In this document: positions 34,601 through 46,000 of the stretch, piece after piece
Position numbering within the stretch: the first letter of the stretch is position 1
How the letters are laid out: each line of letters opens with the position of its first letter
NCBI RefSeq assembly: GCF_040115645.1
Contig: NC_089541.1
Span: forward strand, 7,874,001 to 7,938,000
DNA: 64,000 nt
From: Euwallacea fornicatus
Taxonomy: Eukaryota > Arthropoda > Insecta > Coleoptera > Curculionidae
Direction of reading: 5' to 3'
Program-made: the position numbers and the translations under genes
Notes under the pieces: generated by a model
The model's database searches: none
What the model was told of the DNA's origin: nothing
The model's input: only the letters and a program-made list of their open reading frames with translations

Positions 34601-37600
34601 CATTATGTTTGTGTGGATTGAAAAAGATTCCGTTAAACGCTTTTGTGTTTGAGGTATACGGGGTTGTTCATCCGACCCGTTCATTAAAAGTTCACTAGGA
34701 TCTAAAAGTGATGAGAATTTGAAAATTTGGAATTAAGTGAATTGCGACGTGTACTATTTTTGAAAATATTTTCGACTTCCGTCATTTCCGATATAACCGG
34801 TAATAGCTGTTAATTTGCATATTTAAAATGGGACTCTTACTATATTATCTTAGTTTTAGATTCTACCTAATATTTCAACAAATTTTCGGTGTAATATCCT
34901 ATACTTAGCCTTTATCGTTTTTGAGATATGTGACGTCGCATTGAACAAGTGCCTCCGTAATGATCAATTTTAAAACTACATATTTTCACAATTATTAAAG
35001 ACATAAAATCTTCATATTTCACAGAATGTCAATACATAGTCTTAAGTGTACACTCTTGTTATTTATATGTTTTAGTATTATGTAGGGTGCCCAAAATGAA
35101 GCTCCGAACATTCATAATTTTGAAGTTTCAAAAATAATTTTCTTTATATAAAACACTGTATAATTTTAAGTAGAATCAAGTAGGGAATGTAATTCTCCAT
35201 CAAACTGTATCAGGATTACCCATACCTAGTCAAAACCATTTTCGAAATTATTATGATTTATTATATGAAACTAGTAGTAATGTAGTCTTTTTAAATTTTT
35301 TAATAACTTTTTTTATTTTTTTAATAACTTTCATCTATCACAAAACAACGCATTATTTATTTTTCCGTGACCAACTACGTGAAGAGTAAAAACTTGCCAG
35401 AATGAATACGTACTACTAGTTCTACATAAAATTCAATTATTTCGAAAACGGTTTGGATTAAGTATAGGTAACCTTAATACAGTTCGATAGTGAATTACAT
35501 TCTCTACTTGATGTTACTCAAAGTTATAATGTGTCCCATTTGAAAAAGTAGACTTCGGAGACTTCGAAAATGTTCGTGTCAGGAGCTGAACTTTGGACAC
35601 CCTGTGCAATACTAACTCGTATAAAAGGAAAAATGTAAACTTAAGATTCTGCAAAACATGATGATCGCGTCTTTAATAATGGCGTAAATATGTAATTTTA
35701 AAATTGGTCATTACGGGGGCTTGTTTTTAATTCAAGGTTAAATATCTCAAAAATGGTAAAGGCTAGGTATAGGAGATTATACAGAAAATGTGCTTGAAAT
35801 ATTACGCAACATCTAAAAATAAAACAATATGCTGGTGGTCTCATTTAATATAAGCGAGTTGACAGCCATTTCCGATTAAACCGGAAGGGATAGGAAGTCG
35901 TAAATGTTTTTAAAAATAATACACATGGAAGTTAACTTATTTCCAAATTTTCAAATTCGTATCACTTTTAGATTCTAGTAAATTTTTAATGAACGAGTGG
36001 GGTGAACAACTTTCATAGTGAAAATATCACATTCACCGATCGTGTAATTTGATTTTATAAGTATCCAAGTTTAGCGCTTTTTTGTTTTGTGTATGTGAAA
36101 CCGAGGAATTTGATGTGTTCGCTATAATTTTAATATTTTTGAGTGAGCCCTAAATTGAAGTCATAATTTGGAATACACAGAATTTTGTTTAATACTTACA
36201 ACTTGGTATTTTAGAATATTTTAGCACAGTAATTGCATTTAAAATTTTGAATTTATAACTAGAATATCTTTTTAGACAAACATTTCGAAACAAATGAATT
36301 GCAGGAATGGAGGGCTGATGAATGGCCAGAGAGATCTCCAGATTTCACACCTTTAGATTTTTGTGGGCTTGGCCTAAAGGTTGTTCTGTAAGATCAAGCT
36401 TTGATTCGAAAGGTCGGGCAGTTTCAACTCTGATGGTTTCGGTAATTTCGCAAGCGGCCTATTGTAGTTTTTTTCGCTAATCCCGCGCGTGTCTGAAAAC
36501 AGTGAAAATATGCAGAAAAAAGTTAGCGATTTTTTAAAAAACAAATAAATTTAATTATTCAGACTTTACCCCAAGTTAGATATTTTGACTGTATATTATA
36601 TTTCCTTTCCTTGAGACATAAGCCTAAATCTTCTAAAATACAAAACCCTCCCTTTAAGCGGTTAACAAGGGGATGGCTAATGTGCTAAAACACTTTACGA
36701 TATCACCGCCATAACGACTCAATAACTTTGCAGAGCGCTATCATCAGCGCTCTTGGCAAAATTATGGCAGAAAATTACGTGTACTCGACAAAGTATTCTT
36801 AATGGATCTATATCGCCTCTCCTCTTAAGGAGTGAGATAAGCGTTATGGGGCCACGGGGAGAATAAGCTGGAGGTGAAGTCGTTTGATAGGATCCTCAGT
36901 TTCTGGTATAAAATGAGAAAAGTTGCCTGCATTTGAAAAATAATGCATAAAACTGATTGAAAGAGGTTTCAACTCAGACCTCAAAGGAAATGTAAACAGG
37001 GGCCCTCTTTGCCGGGAGTTACGTGACGGGAGTTTCTCACAGAACGTGTCGGTATAACTTCGTATATAAAACGGCTCGTTTACATCGGTTTCCTCCATCG
37101 CGGCCATAACTCGAAAGAATTTTAATATAGCGTTCAGAATATTCAAGAGGGCGAATTACTTTGCCGGCATCTTAACGGGCGCCATTTTGTCTCTGGAGGA
37201 CGCTCGGTTTAAAAGTTCGCTCCGAGAAAAGCCACCTCCTGGATTTGAAGTGACTTCATAACGTTTGATACGTTATTGATCGCGTGCTCTTCGGGTTTTT
37301 ATTTTTGAACTGGGGGATCTCTGTGGTTTCAGATTTTTCTATGGGGAACTTTCTGTTTTAAGGAATGCGAGTTGGCAACTAGCACATGAGGGAGGGACAG
37401 CTATAATATTTTATTTGGGAGCAGGAGGTGTGTGAAAAGTAGAAAAATGTCAAGTCCTGGTGTAAAATTTCATAGGAACAATTTGCAGGGTAATACAACA
37501 AATATGTGAAGTTAAGAGAAAAGGAAGTCAAATTTCCGAAGGAGGTTATTTATTTTTTATACAACTAACTTGACATTCTAAAAGAGTTTTATAGGAGGCG

Positions 37601-40600
37601 CAAGAACATTTCTAAAAGTTCAGCACGTAAAAACTTTTTGAACCAATTATTCAGTAGCTATAAACAAGGAATTTGCGGCGTCTTATAAGCCATTTCAGAT
37701 CCTTACACTATAAACCAGTGAATCGTATGAATAAAAACTAGTATTTGCTGATACTTCAGATATCTACTTTCCGTGAAATCATACAATCAATCATAAACAC
37801 AACTTATATATATATCGTATATAGCGAAGAAGCATTTGCTCCGTTAAGCAGTAGTAGGTCCCTCATACCATCATATTGTAATGAATCGAGTGAATTGATG
37901 ATAGTCCCCCACTGCGACTTGGAGGGCTCTATTTTATGGCAACATGTGAGACTAAGAATGACATTTTTGGTAATGTTGATTAGTTACAAAATTGAATTGA
38001 CCAACTGCATTCAACAATCAATTTTATTCTCTTTTTCATATCTTCCCATGGAATTAGGCCCTACGTGAGGTGCATTATGGAACGGTCAATGTAAGGCGTT
38101 ATTGCACCTTACTGATCGTGTAGACACCTCGAGTAGCTCACCATTTCGATTATTGTTTTCCGCATATGATCTGGCAGTGGTTGCTAAGGCAAAAGCCGAG
38201 AGGAGCAGGACGATGAATCACTATATACAGTGTCTCATATTTGAATATATTCACATGGGCCTAAACGGTGCGTAGGCTAAAACCGAAAAAGCAATCTTTA
38301 AAGGACTACTAAAAGTGACTAGTTAACGACTATATTATACTGTGCAGCTCTAAATTGGCACCCCTTTTCCACAAATTGTTTTTTTATTTAAAAACAGCTT
38401 TAAAGCTACGTCATCGGTAGCGCAAAAACACCGATAATTTAAAGCTGCATCGTATAATGATCCCATGTTCAAACAAAAAGAGATGTAATGTACCTCGGCA
38501 TCTTTATAAGTACAGACCTTAATTTGATCTATCGCATAACTAAAAGTAGTGGGAAGTACTAAGATACCATTGATTCTGTGACAACAATCATGTTTTGATT
38601 TAGAGGATTGAAGTGCCTTCTTGCGTTGAGTGCCTCTAGGGCACTTTACGACCCCTGTGGCTCACTGCCTTGAGGGTCGAAAAATATAAATAAGTACTTG
38701 AAAGAACCAACAAAACACTATCTCTTATGATAAAAATGTGGTATAAAAATCATGAGCAAATGCTGTGGAGATAGCATACGGTCTTAATCCAATGAGCTTG
38801 TCACACGAAGAGCGCAAAAACATATCCAAATTAGGCAAGGTAAAATACTGAACTAGTGAGCAATGAAGTCTTTGGAAAATTACGGTAGTCAATCACTTTC
38901 CCACACAGACACGGACTTGACATGGAGTCCTCGGCTCTATGTCCAGTCCGGTTAGTCTTCGGTTTCGCGTCCAGTCTATGATTAATACATCAAGCAGCTC
39001 CAATGATGCAAATGTTCAGGAATATCACGATAGACAAAAGCAGTGACGAAAAAGGAAATGAGGTGTTCCGAATTTCAATCGTGTCAGGTTAACCAAGTAT
39101 ACTATTATATATCGAAAAATAATATACAGTACTAGTTTGACATAAAATATACTTGAAAAATTCTTCATTAGGGAAATATTAGGGCACATTAAGCTTTGTA
39201 ATAAGAGAGAACTTGTATGAGTTTTAAAAGTGCATTAAACTGCTTTTTATTCTTCACTCAAAAACGGTGTGTCGCAGAGAAAAATTGAACGAAAAGCTTT
39301 TTTCTATGAAATTGAATAAAAAGTGTGAAACTTTTTAATTTTTTTATTAAGATAGTTTTTTTAATACAAAAACTCTAAACTGGACAAAATGCTGGTTTTA
39401 TTTCACGTTACTTTGCTTGCGAAAATTAACAACATCCGATATTCTAAACAGCTCAACCATCAATACTCGTAAGAGGAAGATAACAGAGCTTCATGTTTTA
39501 CAGCTCTAAAACGTATGAAAGTGTCTTTACCACATAGACCATAATCAACTTGCTGTAAAATATGTCTTTCCGCACTTGTTAGGTAAGTAACGGTATTTAG
39601 CAGGAACCGGTTCACATAGCTAAAAATAAGGTCTTATGAAGTTACATTTAGAAGTTAACTTTGATACACAATCAATGCTTTGAAGGTGACCCTGAAAAGG
39701 ATCAAAACCGACATAATTATGAAAATTAATATTGGATGTGTTTTATTTTCTTCATGATTCAACTAATTCCAGACACTACGTAGGTATATCTCCCACCGTT
39801 TCCTTTAACAATACTCATTTAATATGTATGAGATTGTATGGACTAGCATAGGTACTCTGTATTGCCGATCAACTTGCACATTACTTAACAAGTTTGAGTA
39901 TGTATCCAATCATAAGTGTTTTAGTTTCGGTTTCACGAGTTTTAATTAACCCCCTACTAAAACTGGCAACTTATTTTCGCTTCACTTTAGAGATCCGTTT
40001 TTGTTTTAGCAAGAAAGCTCGTAGTTATCGAGCTTGAAAGCTTTATGTTGTTTTGCATTAAACAACTGATTAAGTGCATCACGTTTTGTCTTTGCTTTAT
40101 AGGCGACTTAAAACGGTCTTGATTAATTGTGTTATTTTGATAGGACGTCGGGATTTAATAGCCTGTTTATGATCTTTAATATATGTGATTTTTATTTTAC
40201 ATGCAATGGTAAAAACACCAGGTATTCTTTCAATAAAATTCATTCACTGAAAGGAAATTAAATTTTCCTATATGAAAATGTTTGTTTCGACATTCGTCAA
40301 TATTCGTTTAAAATTTTAATCATTTTATTAAATGAAACAATTTTAGTAATTTAATTATTTTCGACGCCGTGCATTTAAATACCTCGACGAACCAAATAGA
40401 GATAAATAAAGTGCATATAAATAATAATCAAATATAAATTGATCCGCTCTAAAACAAATAATAAATTTATATGTCATTTGGGAAGGTGAATGAAATATTA
40501 GTATATACATTATTTACAATATGTACAGTAGATTTAACAATAGGAGACAGCAAGTTTGCTCATCTTCCTTCTTCAAGCATAGACCCCTCAGGTAATGATT

Positions 40601-43600
40601 TACAATCACTATAAGGAAATGTGTAAATAATTCTCTCCATTGAAATTACATTAAATGCTACACATGATGAATACCTCGTAATAATACACCTTCAACTGGC
40701 ATAATCTTGATGTAAAAATCGACAATTACAGCGAATACACAATAGAATTACATCATTTGAAACATGTTGCTGCAAACGCTATTAATATAAGCCACATTAG
40801 GAACAAACTCCATTATTACAACTATAGCGATTAAGGTAATATTACTCTCTCAATACTTAGGCCACCAGATGGTAATCTAAAAAACCTATTACAGGGACCG
40901 TTCTCATTGGTTGATTTCTTAATGATGTTTTTACGTGTGGTTAATGTAGCGGAGCTGAAACGTCCATTTTTATTATAAATTCAATATGGAGGATAATGAT
41001 GGCGTATACGATGGAAGGGTCTTTTAAGTACCTACCACCGAGCTTTTCCCAAGGTTCAACTCTCATTTTGCAATAAAAAAAACCCCTGAAGCCATGGGGT
41101 CGATGGAAACCTGAACAGTTACTGTGAATTAACAAAAATTAAATAATATTCAGTCAAAGCTAAAGCTAATTTTACAATACAAATATTTGGAAAGATCAAT
41201 ATTAATATGAGTATTCAAAGTGCCATCATGTATTGGCCATGAAGGCAATAAATTTATTTCCACATTGGTAGAAATTACATTACTGGTATTAAATTGAAAG
41301 CCAATGTGTTCTCTTTATGAGGATTATAATGGTTAGAAAGCTATTTTAGTAATGAGAGTCATTTTAACAAAGGTTCATATGGATATAATGTACGAAGCGT
41401 TTATGTTAATGGAGATTTTATTGGATATAAAATAAAGGTGAAATTTGATATTTATGTACAGGTGGCCTAAGTTGAATTTGATATCGATTTGTTTGTACAA
41501 AGTAATTTTTTTTTCTATGAGTGTACCATTAATTTGATATTGATATATTCATACTTTAATGTATTGAATATCATCAAGCTATGTGTTATCTTTTATTGTT
41601 TTCAAAAGTGCCTCATTTCGCCTGTTAAAAATTATGTCAATGGTCAACGTTGTGCATTGAAGAAAATACCTATACTATAACACGTTAAATAAAAAGTAAT
41701 TATGTACTAGAAAAAGAACATAATTACACTAGTATCGTGGTGATTTGTATTAGTAAACACTTTCAATTACTGTTGTAAAAACACTAAAAACATTACCAAT
41801 ACCTACAAGTAATTTTCACCTATATGCGGCACGGCAGAGACAATTAATTTGACGCGGACAAGTTAACACGTATAGATTGTAATTACAAATGTAATGATAT
41901 ATTTCTTTAATGTGACAAGGTGTTACTTAACATTGCGTTTTTGAACAGTAATTTACATAGTGACAGCAGTATGCCAAATGTTTACTGCTTTTTCATATTC
42001 CATTAATTATATAGATAATTATTATGATGGAATAAAATGCCTTGAATCGTCCCCATGGCTAGAATCGCAAGACAGAATATGAAATGCAACGTCATTTTCA
42101 CATAAGGGCGCACTTGAAGCTCGAGCTCGTTGGCTGATATTTGTTAGCTAATTTAATAAGATCAGAAATAAGTTTTTAATTTGTCTTGCACAAATTGAAG
42201 ATTCAAAATTTCAGCTTTCAAAGGTATATAATGCTTCAAGTCAGCGCTGCCGCGAAATGCAACTGCTGCAACAAAACCCTTCTCCGTTCTGGATGCGCCC
42301 ATTCTTAATTATTTTAATTAATCGACATAGGTGTGATCATTTTATCTTGATAACATTTCATTTTACAGTAAGTGTCAAATTTTAACATTTATTGACATGT
42401 GTAACTTGAATTTTTTTAATGGAATATTCTGTATATTTTTTTATTTTCTATTTTATGTAATGGAAGTATAATATATAAAAATTACATATAAAATTGCCTT
42501 GCTAGAGTTAGCGGTTTTTGCTTTCCATAAATAATAGTAAAAGGATTAAAACACGGTATTGAAATAATTTTTCTTTACAATATCATATTTTTATTCTTGT
42601 ATTATACAACTATTAGGTAACTAATGGAAATAATTACTAACAATTAAAAACAAATAAGAATATCTGCTACTATTTGTTAGAAGAATTCTTGAACGTGACC
42701 ATCCTGTTACTCAATGTATTTTTGATCAAATTTAATGGTATTTCTCAGAGAATTAATAAGTGTTTCTGGTTTTCGTCTTAACTCTTGCACAACGTTTGCT
42801 ATTCTTAATTTTAATTTATAAATAGCATTGCGTAGAGTTTCGTAAACTTTATTTTTATACATGCCCAAAAGAAAAATCCAATACCGTTAAACTTAAATAT
42901 TAATTTAAAATTCAATTTTAATTTTAGTTTCAATTAAAAAGCATTTAACTTAGAGGATACCTGCATAATGCGAAAACTATTATCAATTTTTAAATTGGGA
43001 TTATATATAATGGCCATGGTAAGTGTTATATAAAATGTGTTTAGAATTTTCCCTATAATTCGAAAATGAGAAAATATACGGGATGTTTCATTAAAAAAAA
43101 GTAAGTTGAGTAAATATCAAAATTTAACAGTTATGGGAATTCGTTTCAAGTTTACAAAAAATTAGGGAAAAAGTCTTATAGAACAGTCTCTATCGCTTGC
43201 CGATATCGTAAAAAAAACACAGTGAAAAATGAAATGTAATCAATGTAAAATAATTGCACCGTATGTGTAATGGAAATTGAATTGATTGAAATTCGAAAGC
43301 AAGAAGTGGATTGACACATAAAAACTCCAAATAAATTCAGCTTAGAACGAAAAGGTCGCAAAGTTCAAAGACTTTGATATTCTTACGTATATTTACCTGG
43401 AACGTAACTGTATCGCACGAAAGTATCCTGCTGACAGAGACATCAGGATTTTAATCTTTTGTTTAGATTCGGCACTTATAGCCTTAAATTTACATCAAGT
43501 TCGATCGAAGTAAGTTACGAGGAAAGAGTGATGATTCGTTTAAAGACCATCGAAGCCTCTTCAGGTTGAATGTTGCATCAAATACGGAAACGAACGAGAC

Positions 43601-45543
43601 GAACAAGAATACAAAAATAATGACGATTTAATACTTAAAATTCTTCATGAGGCCATTGTAAGCGTTTTTCGATCTGCCAATAATCCAAAGTTCTTCAAAT
43701 ATGTTCTGATACCTAACGGAAAAAGCTGTGTGTGTAAACCCAGCTTACTGTTCCGATGAGAGAGCGAAACTTGGATTTTTCTCGAAGGAGTGGTAATTAA
43801 ACTTAAGTTTAACGCCTAGAAGGTATATAGAAATACGCCTCTTCCGTTTTAACGCTAACGGATGTCTGTGGGCCAAACTCTGAATTTTAGATCGACGGGA
43901 AACCTCGACAAAGCAACACCGCTGAAAGCTTATGAAAAGGGTTACGAGAAACAACATTACAAGAAAAGCCTCCTCTGCAAAGCTATAACTAAAAATTAAA
44001 TAAGATAAAAGTGAGAGTACGCACCCTTAAGAGTTGTGTATAATTTCTTTTCTTTTTTTATCTTATTTTGGTGTTTTTCATGGGTTAAAGTATATAGATT
44101 CATTCCTGGGAATCAAGAGAAATTTCTCGAGACTACTTTCAACATTTTACAAAACAATTCTGGTTATGATACATACCTACATTCATTATAAAATACGTTA
44201 CGGTCAAAACTATTTTCATTTAATTTCAACTATTTAATGTAAATAAAGTTAGTTCAATTAACGGATTGGTGTGAGTCGAAGAATTAGTATAATTTCATAT
44301 GTATTTACATTTTGATCATTCGTGTCAAATAGGCCGGCATTAGGCCCTTCATGCATACGATCGTTGTTCTATTTTTGATTGTCATCACCATGCTATCATT
44401 CACATTGCATGTTATATTTATTTCCTTTCTCATTGAAATGCGCTTGAACCTGGTGAAGGTTTCTAGCTTTGGAAAGACGAGTTTCTGAGGTATCTGCATT
44501 GGAATTGGGAGGTGTAAATGGGTTTGTTCCCTTTCAGTTTTCGATTGTTGCGCTAAGTTTCTCCTAATTTCATTATATCATTTTGTTTTCCTTCCTGCAA
44601 ATTTAGCATAGATTTCACAGATTTTTGAGCAGCCCATTGCCGAACCTTGTCGAAAAGGAAAATCATACAAACCGCGATCTACCGACATTTCTTGACTTAA
44701 GGCCAAAACAATCAATTCAAATTGAATTGATCGAATTGGCAATGAGATTGCACAAAATTGATTTTTTCAAAATGCACTATCTCTGTCAATAGGTTTAACA
44801 AGAGAAATGATAGTATGATCAATTCGTCGCTTTCATGGATCATAATTTGTACGAATGTGTTTATATTTGGACTTAATTTTGAAAACTTTTGCAGTCGCTT
44901 CGGCTATATTATCATCAGTGTTAGTTTCATCATTACTATAGCGAATATTATTATTAATTTACGACGTTGATAATTTTTCACGCGTATCATAAAAGCTCTT
45001 CTAAATATAATTTACCTATAAGTACTTCTCTTCACACCTCGTAAAATTATCTATTGGAAATTTCATACATTTAATTAGCTTACCTGCAAGTCTATCCTTA
45101 ACAACTTGAGATGCAAAGGCAGCTGCCGCAGCTGACCGTTGCAATACGGGATCTAAACTCAGCGTCCATGGATTAAACACGCTAGCACCAGGGGGACTTC
45201 CTGGACCTAGAGGTCGATGCGCGGGAACCCTCAACACACCATGTCCATAGAACCCCGAAGGAACCAACCCTAACGCACTTCTCGGTTGAAAGAGTCCTGA
45301 AGGGTTCGGGTACAATGTCCCACCAGTATCAGTGTCCGATTTGTGTTCGAAATTTTTACCTAACAAATTCGAGATGCTAAAGGGCAAAGCGCTCTTTGTC
45401 GAGGTGTGTGAGGAGGACTCATTGTCCGGACTGCTACAGTGACTCCTCAGACTTCTAGCGTCACTGTCACTATGTGATAACCGTGAGTCGGTGTCCAATA
45501 TGTTGATTTCGTGGTCTTCTTCGGTCAATTCGTGATCGGACAT
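25403..45543 (-). CDS. C15: Homeobox transcription factor C15/clawless (TLX class)
   Basis: Three exons, 45084-45543, 32665-32893 and 25403-25619, join to exactly 301 codons plus TGA. Residues 55-63 (FSISNLLGK) are an EH1 Groucho-binding motif. A Pro/Gly-rich linker and DRLAASFPMTRRIGHPYQNRT precede the homeodomain (about 174-233), which has Thr at position 47 (AQVKTWFQNRR), diagnostic of TLX. RQTAEEREAERQAANRLML follows. In flies C15 is a nuclear DNA-binding regulator of distal leg and neural fates and lies in the NK homeobox cluster. All donors and acceptors are canonical and no lesion is seen. The start is the first ATG of the acidic MSDHELTEEDHEIN segment. The gene spans 20 kb because of large introns, which hold the elements listed below. 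Confidence 0.95.
26201..26226. repeat. Perfect 11-bp hairpin
   Basis: GACCTGTCCGG, loop TCAT, CCGGACAGGTC. This is a perfect, GC-rich stem in AT-rich intron DNA. Nearby ACCGGTTCT motifs repeat at about 26227, 26257 and 26467, suggesting a decayed repeat. Confidence 0.8.
27309..27485. mobile_element. 177-bp MITE in C15 intron 2
   Basis: TA-flanked element with about 32-bp terminal inverted repeats, TAGGGTGTTCCATGGAAAAC against TAGGGTGATCCATCGAAAAC (reverse complement of the right end), few mismatches. Non-coding interior, hence a Tc1/mariner-type MITE. Confidence 0.85.
29338..30623 (+). mobile_element. mariner element, 1286 bp, in C15 intron 2
   Basis: Ends CCAGGTCTGTAAATATGAAA and its complement, flanked by TA (29336-29337 and 30624-30625). 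Opposite in orientation to C15. A second copy of the same family is at 60263-61758. Confidence 0.95.
29504..30547 (+). pseudogene. mariner transposase with two in-frame TGA codons
   Basis: Frame of 347 codons from MSMSNVVPTNYDLPAAL: HTH region, KIGKWVPHELDERQ linker, TGDEKWIYFEN (D1), LLHDNAPSHTA (D2), then TGA at 30311-30313. The frame continues with EVLSHAAYSPDLAPSDYHLF (D3). A second TGA is at 30476-30478 (FF then RGIHKLPERW), and the natural TAA is at 30545-30547. Both TGAs stand where mariners usually have Trp (TGG). There are no frameshifts. Very little decay, so insertion was recent, but the product is inactive unless stops are read through. Confidence 0.92.
32665..32893 (-). CDS. C15: C15 exon 2 (homeodomain)
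   Basis: Acceptor tttttgcttttag, then CGAGTTTTCCC, completing Ala154. Encodes HPYQNRTPPKRKKPRTSFTR through the recognition helix VKTWFQNRRTKW. Donor TGGAG|gtgagc (phase 2). Confidence 0.95.
32944..32968. repeat. (TAA)n microsatellite
   Basis: About eight TAA units just upstream of the C15 exon 2 acceptor. Confidence 0.9.
34678..35998. mobile_element. Palindromic (foldback/MITE) element, about 1.3 kb with a nested insert
   Basis: Left arm 34678-35082 and right arm 35605-35998 are imperfect inverted repeats: CGTTCATTAAAAGTTCACTA at the left and a matching complement ending TTTTTAATGAACGAG at the right. Shared inner blocks are TCTAAAAGTGAT, GAATTTGAAAATTTGGAA, a TTTCCG...AACCGG core and TAATATTTCAA. 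The centre is occupied by a second element (35083-35604). No coding capacity. Confidence 0.8.
35083..35604. mobile_element. 522-bp MITE nested in the palindrome
   Basis: Ends TAGGGTGCCCAAA and TTTGGACACCCTG. The arms share a GGAGCT block, TAGGGAATGTAATTCTCC-like sequence and TTTCGAAA around a short centre. It sits near the symmetry axis of the outer element and separates its arms. Confidence 0.78.
36296..36378 (+). pseudogene. Tc1/mariner transposase scrap
   Basis: One frame reads EWRADEWPERSPDFTPLDF, the conserved block around the third catalytic acid of an insect Tc1/mariner lineage. Nothing on either side can be aligned, so only a small remnant survives in C15 intron 1. Confidence 0.55.
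45084..45543 (-). CDS. C15: C15 exon 1
   Basis: Encodes residues 1-153 plus one base: acidic/serine-rich start, EH1 motif, Pro-Gly region and ASQVVKDRLA. The donor is CTTGCAG|gtaagc (phase 1). Confidence 0.93.
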
Positions 45544-46000
45544 TTTCGTTTCGATTTCAGTTAAAACTTCAAGTTCATAGTTTTGTTAATGAAGGTGTTT
45601 GAGCAAATAGCGTGAAATTGCAGAATCAAAGGACCGGCGAGGGAGCGATACAAGAGGCGCAGCCTTCAGCCAACTCGAACGAACGTCAGCTGAACACTGG
45701 CCAGCAACTAAGCGGTTGCCATGGTATCAAAATCGTAGTTAACGCGGCAACAATCATTGGCCAGATTGGCTCTTGTGGCTCCTCCCACCTCATTTCCCAT
45801 TGGATTAAACTGATTCCGACTAAATTGAATATCTTTCTGTTAATTTTTTTGGGGATCAGGTAAGCGGTTTGCTGCGTTCGGTAAGTTGTCGTTGCCCGCA
45901 AGAGAGTTGTTCGTCAGATCAGATATTAGTCGTGTTTCTTTGAAAATGTCTTCTTTTTACCTACAAACATATCACGTCACATCAAACATTTATTTTTAAA
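45544..46000 (-). promoter_or_regulatory. C15: C15 5' UTR / proximal promoter region
   Basis: Upstream of the C15 start the composition is less AT-rich, with several CCAAT-type motifs on the minus strand between about 45745 and 45815 and no TATA box. The transcription start cannot be placed from sequence alone. An 83-codon frame on the plus strand here is judged a by-product of composition. Confidence 0.35.

Larger units (their letters stand above)
32894..45083 (-). other. C15 intron 1 (12.2 kb)
   Basis: Holds a TAA microsatellite, nested palindromic elements (34678-35998) and a transposase scrap (36296). A 137-codon open frame at 33099 is treated as unassigned. The rest (36400-45083) is AT-rich with no recognised exon, RNA gene or element. 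Confidence 0.75.

Noticed and set aside
37809..37825. TATATATATATCG tract as a promoter
   Set aside because: Simple TA repeat with no gene start nearby.
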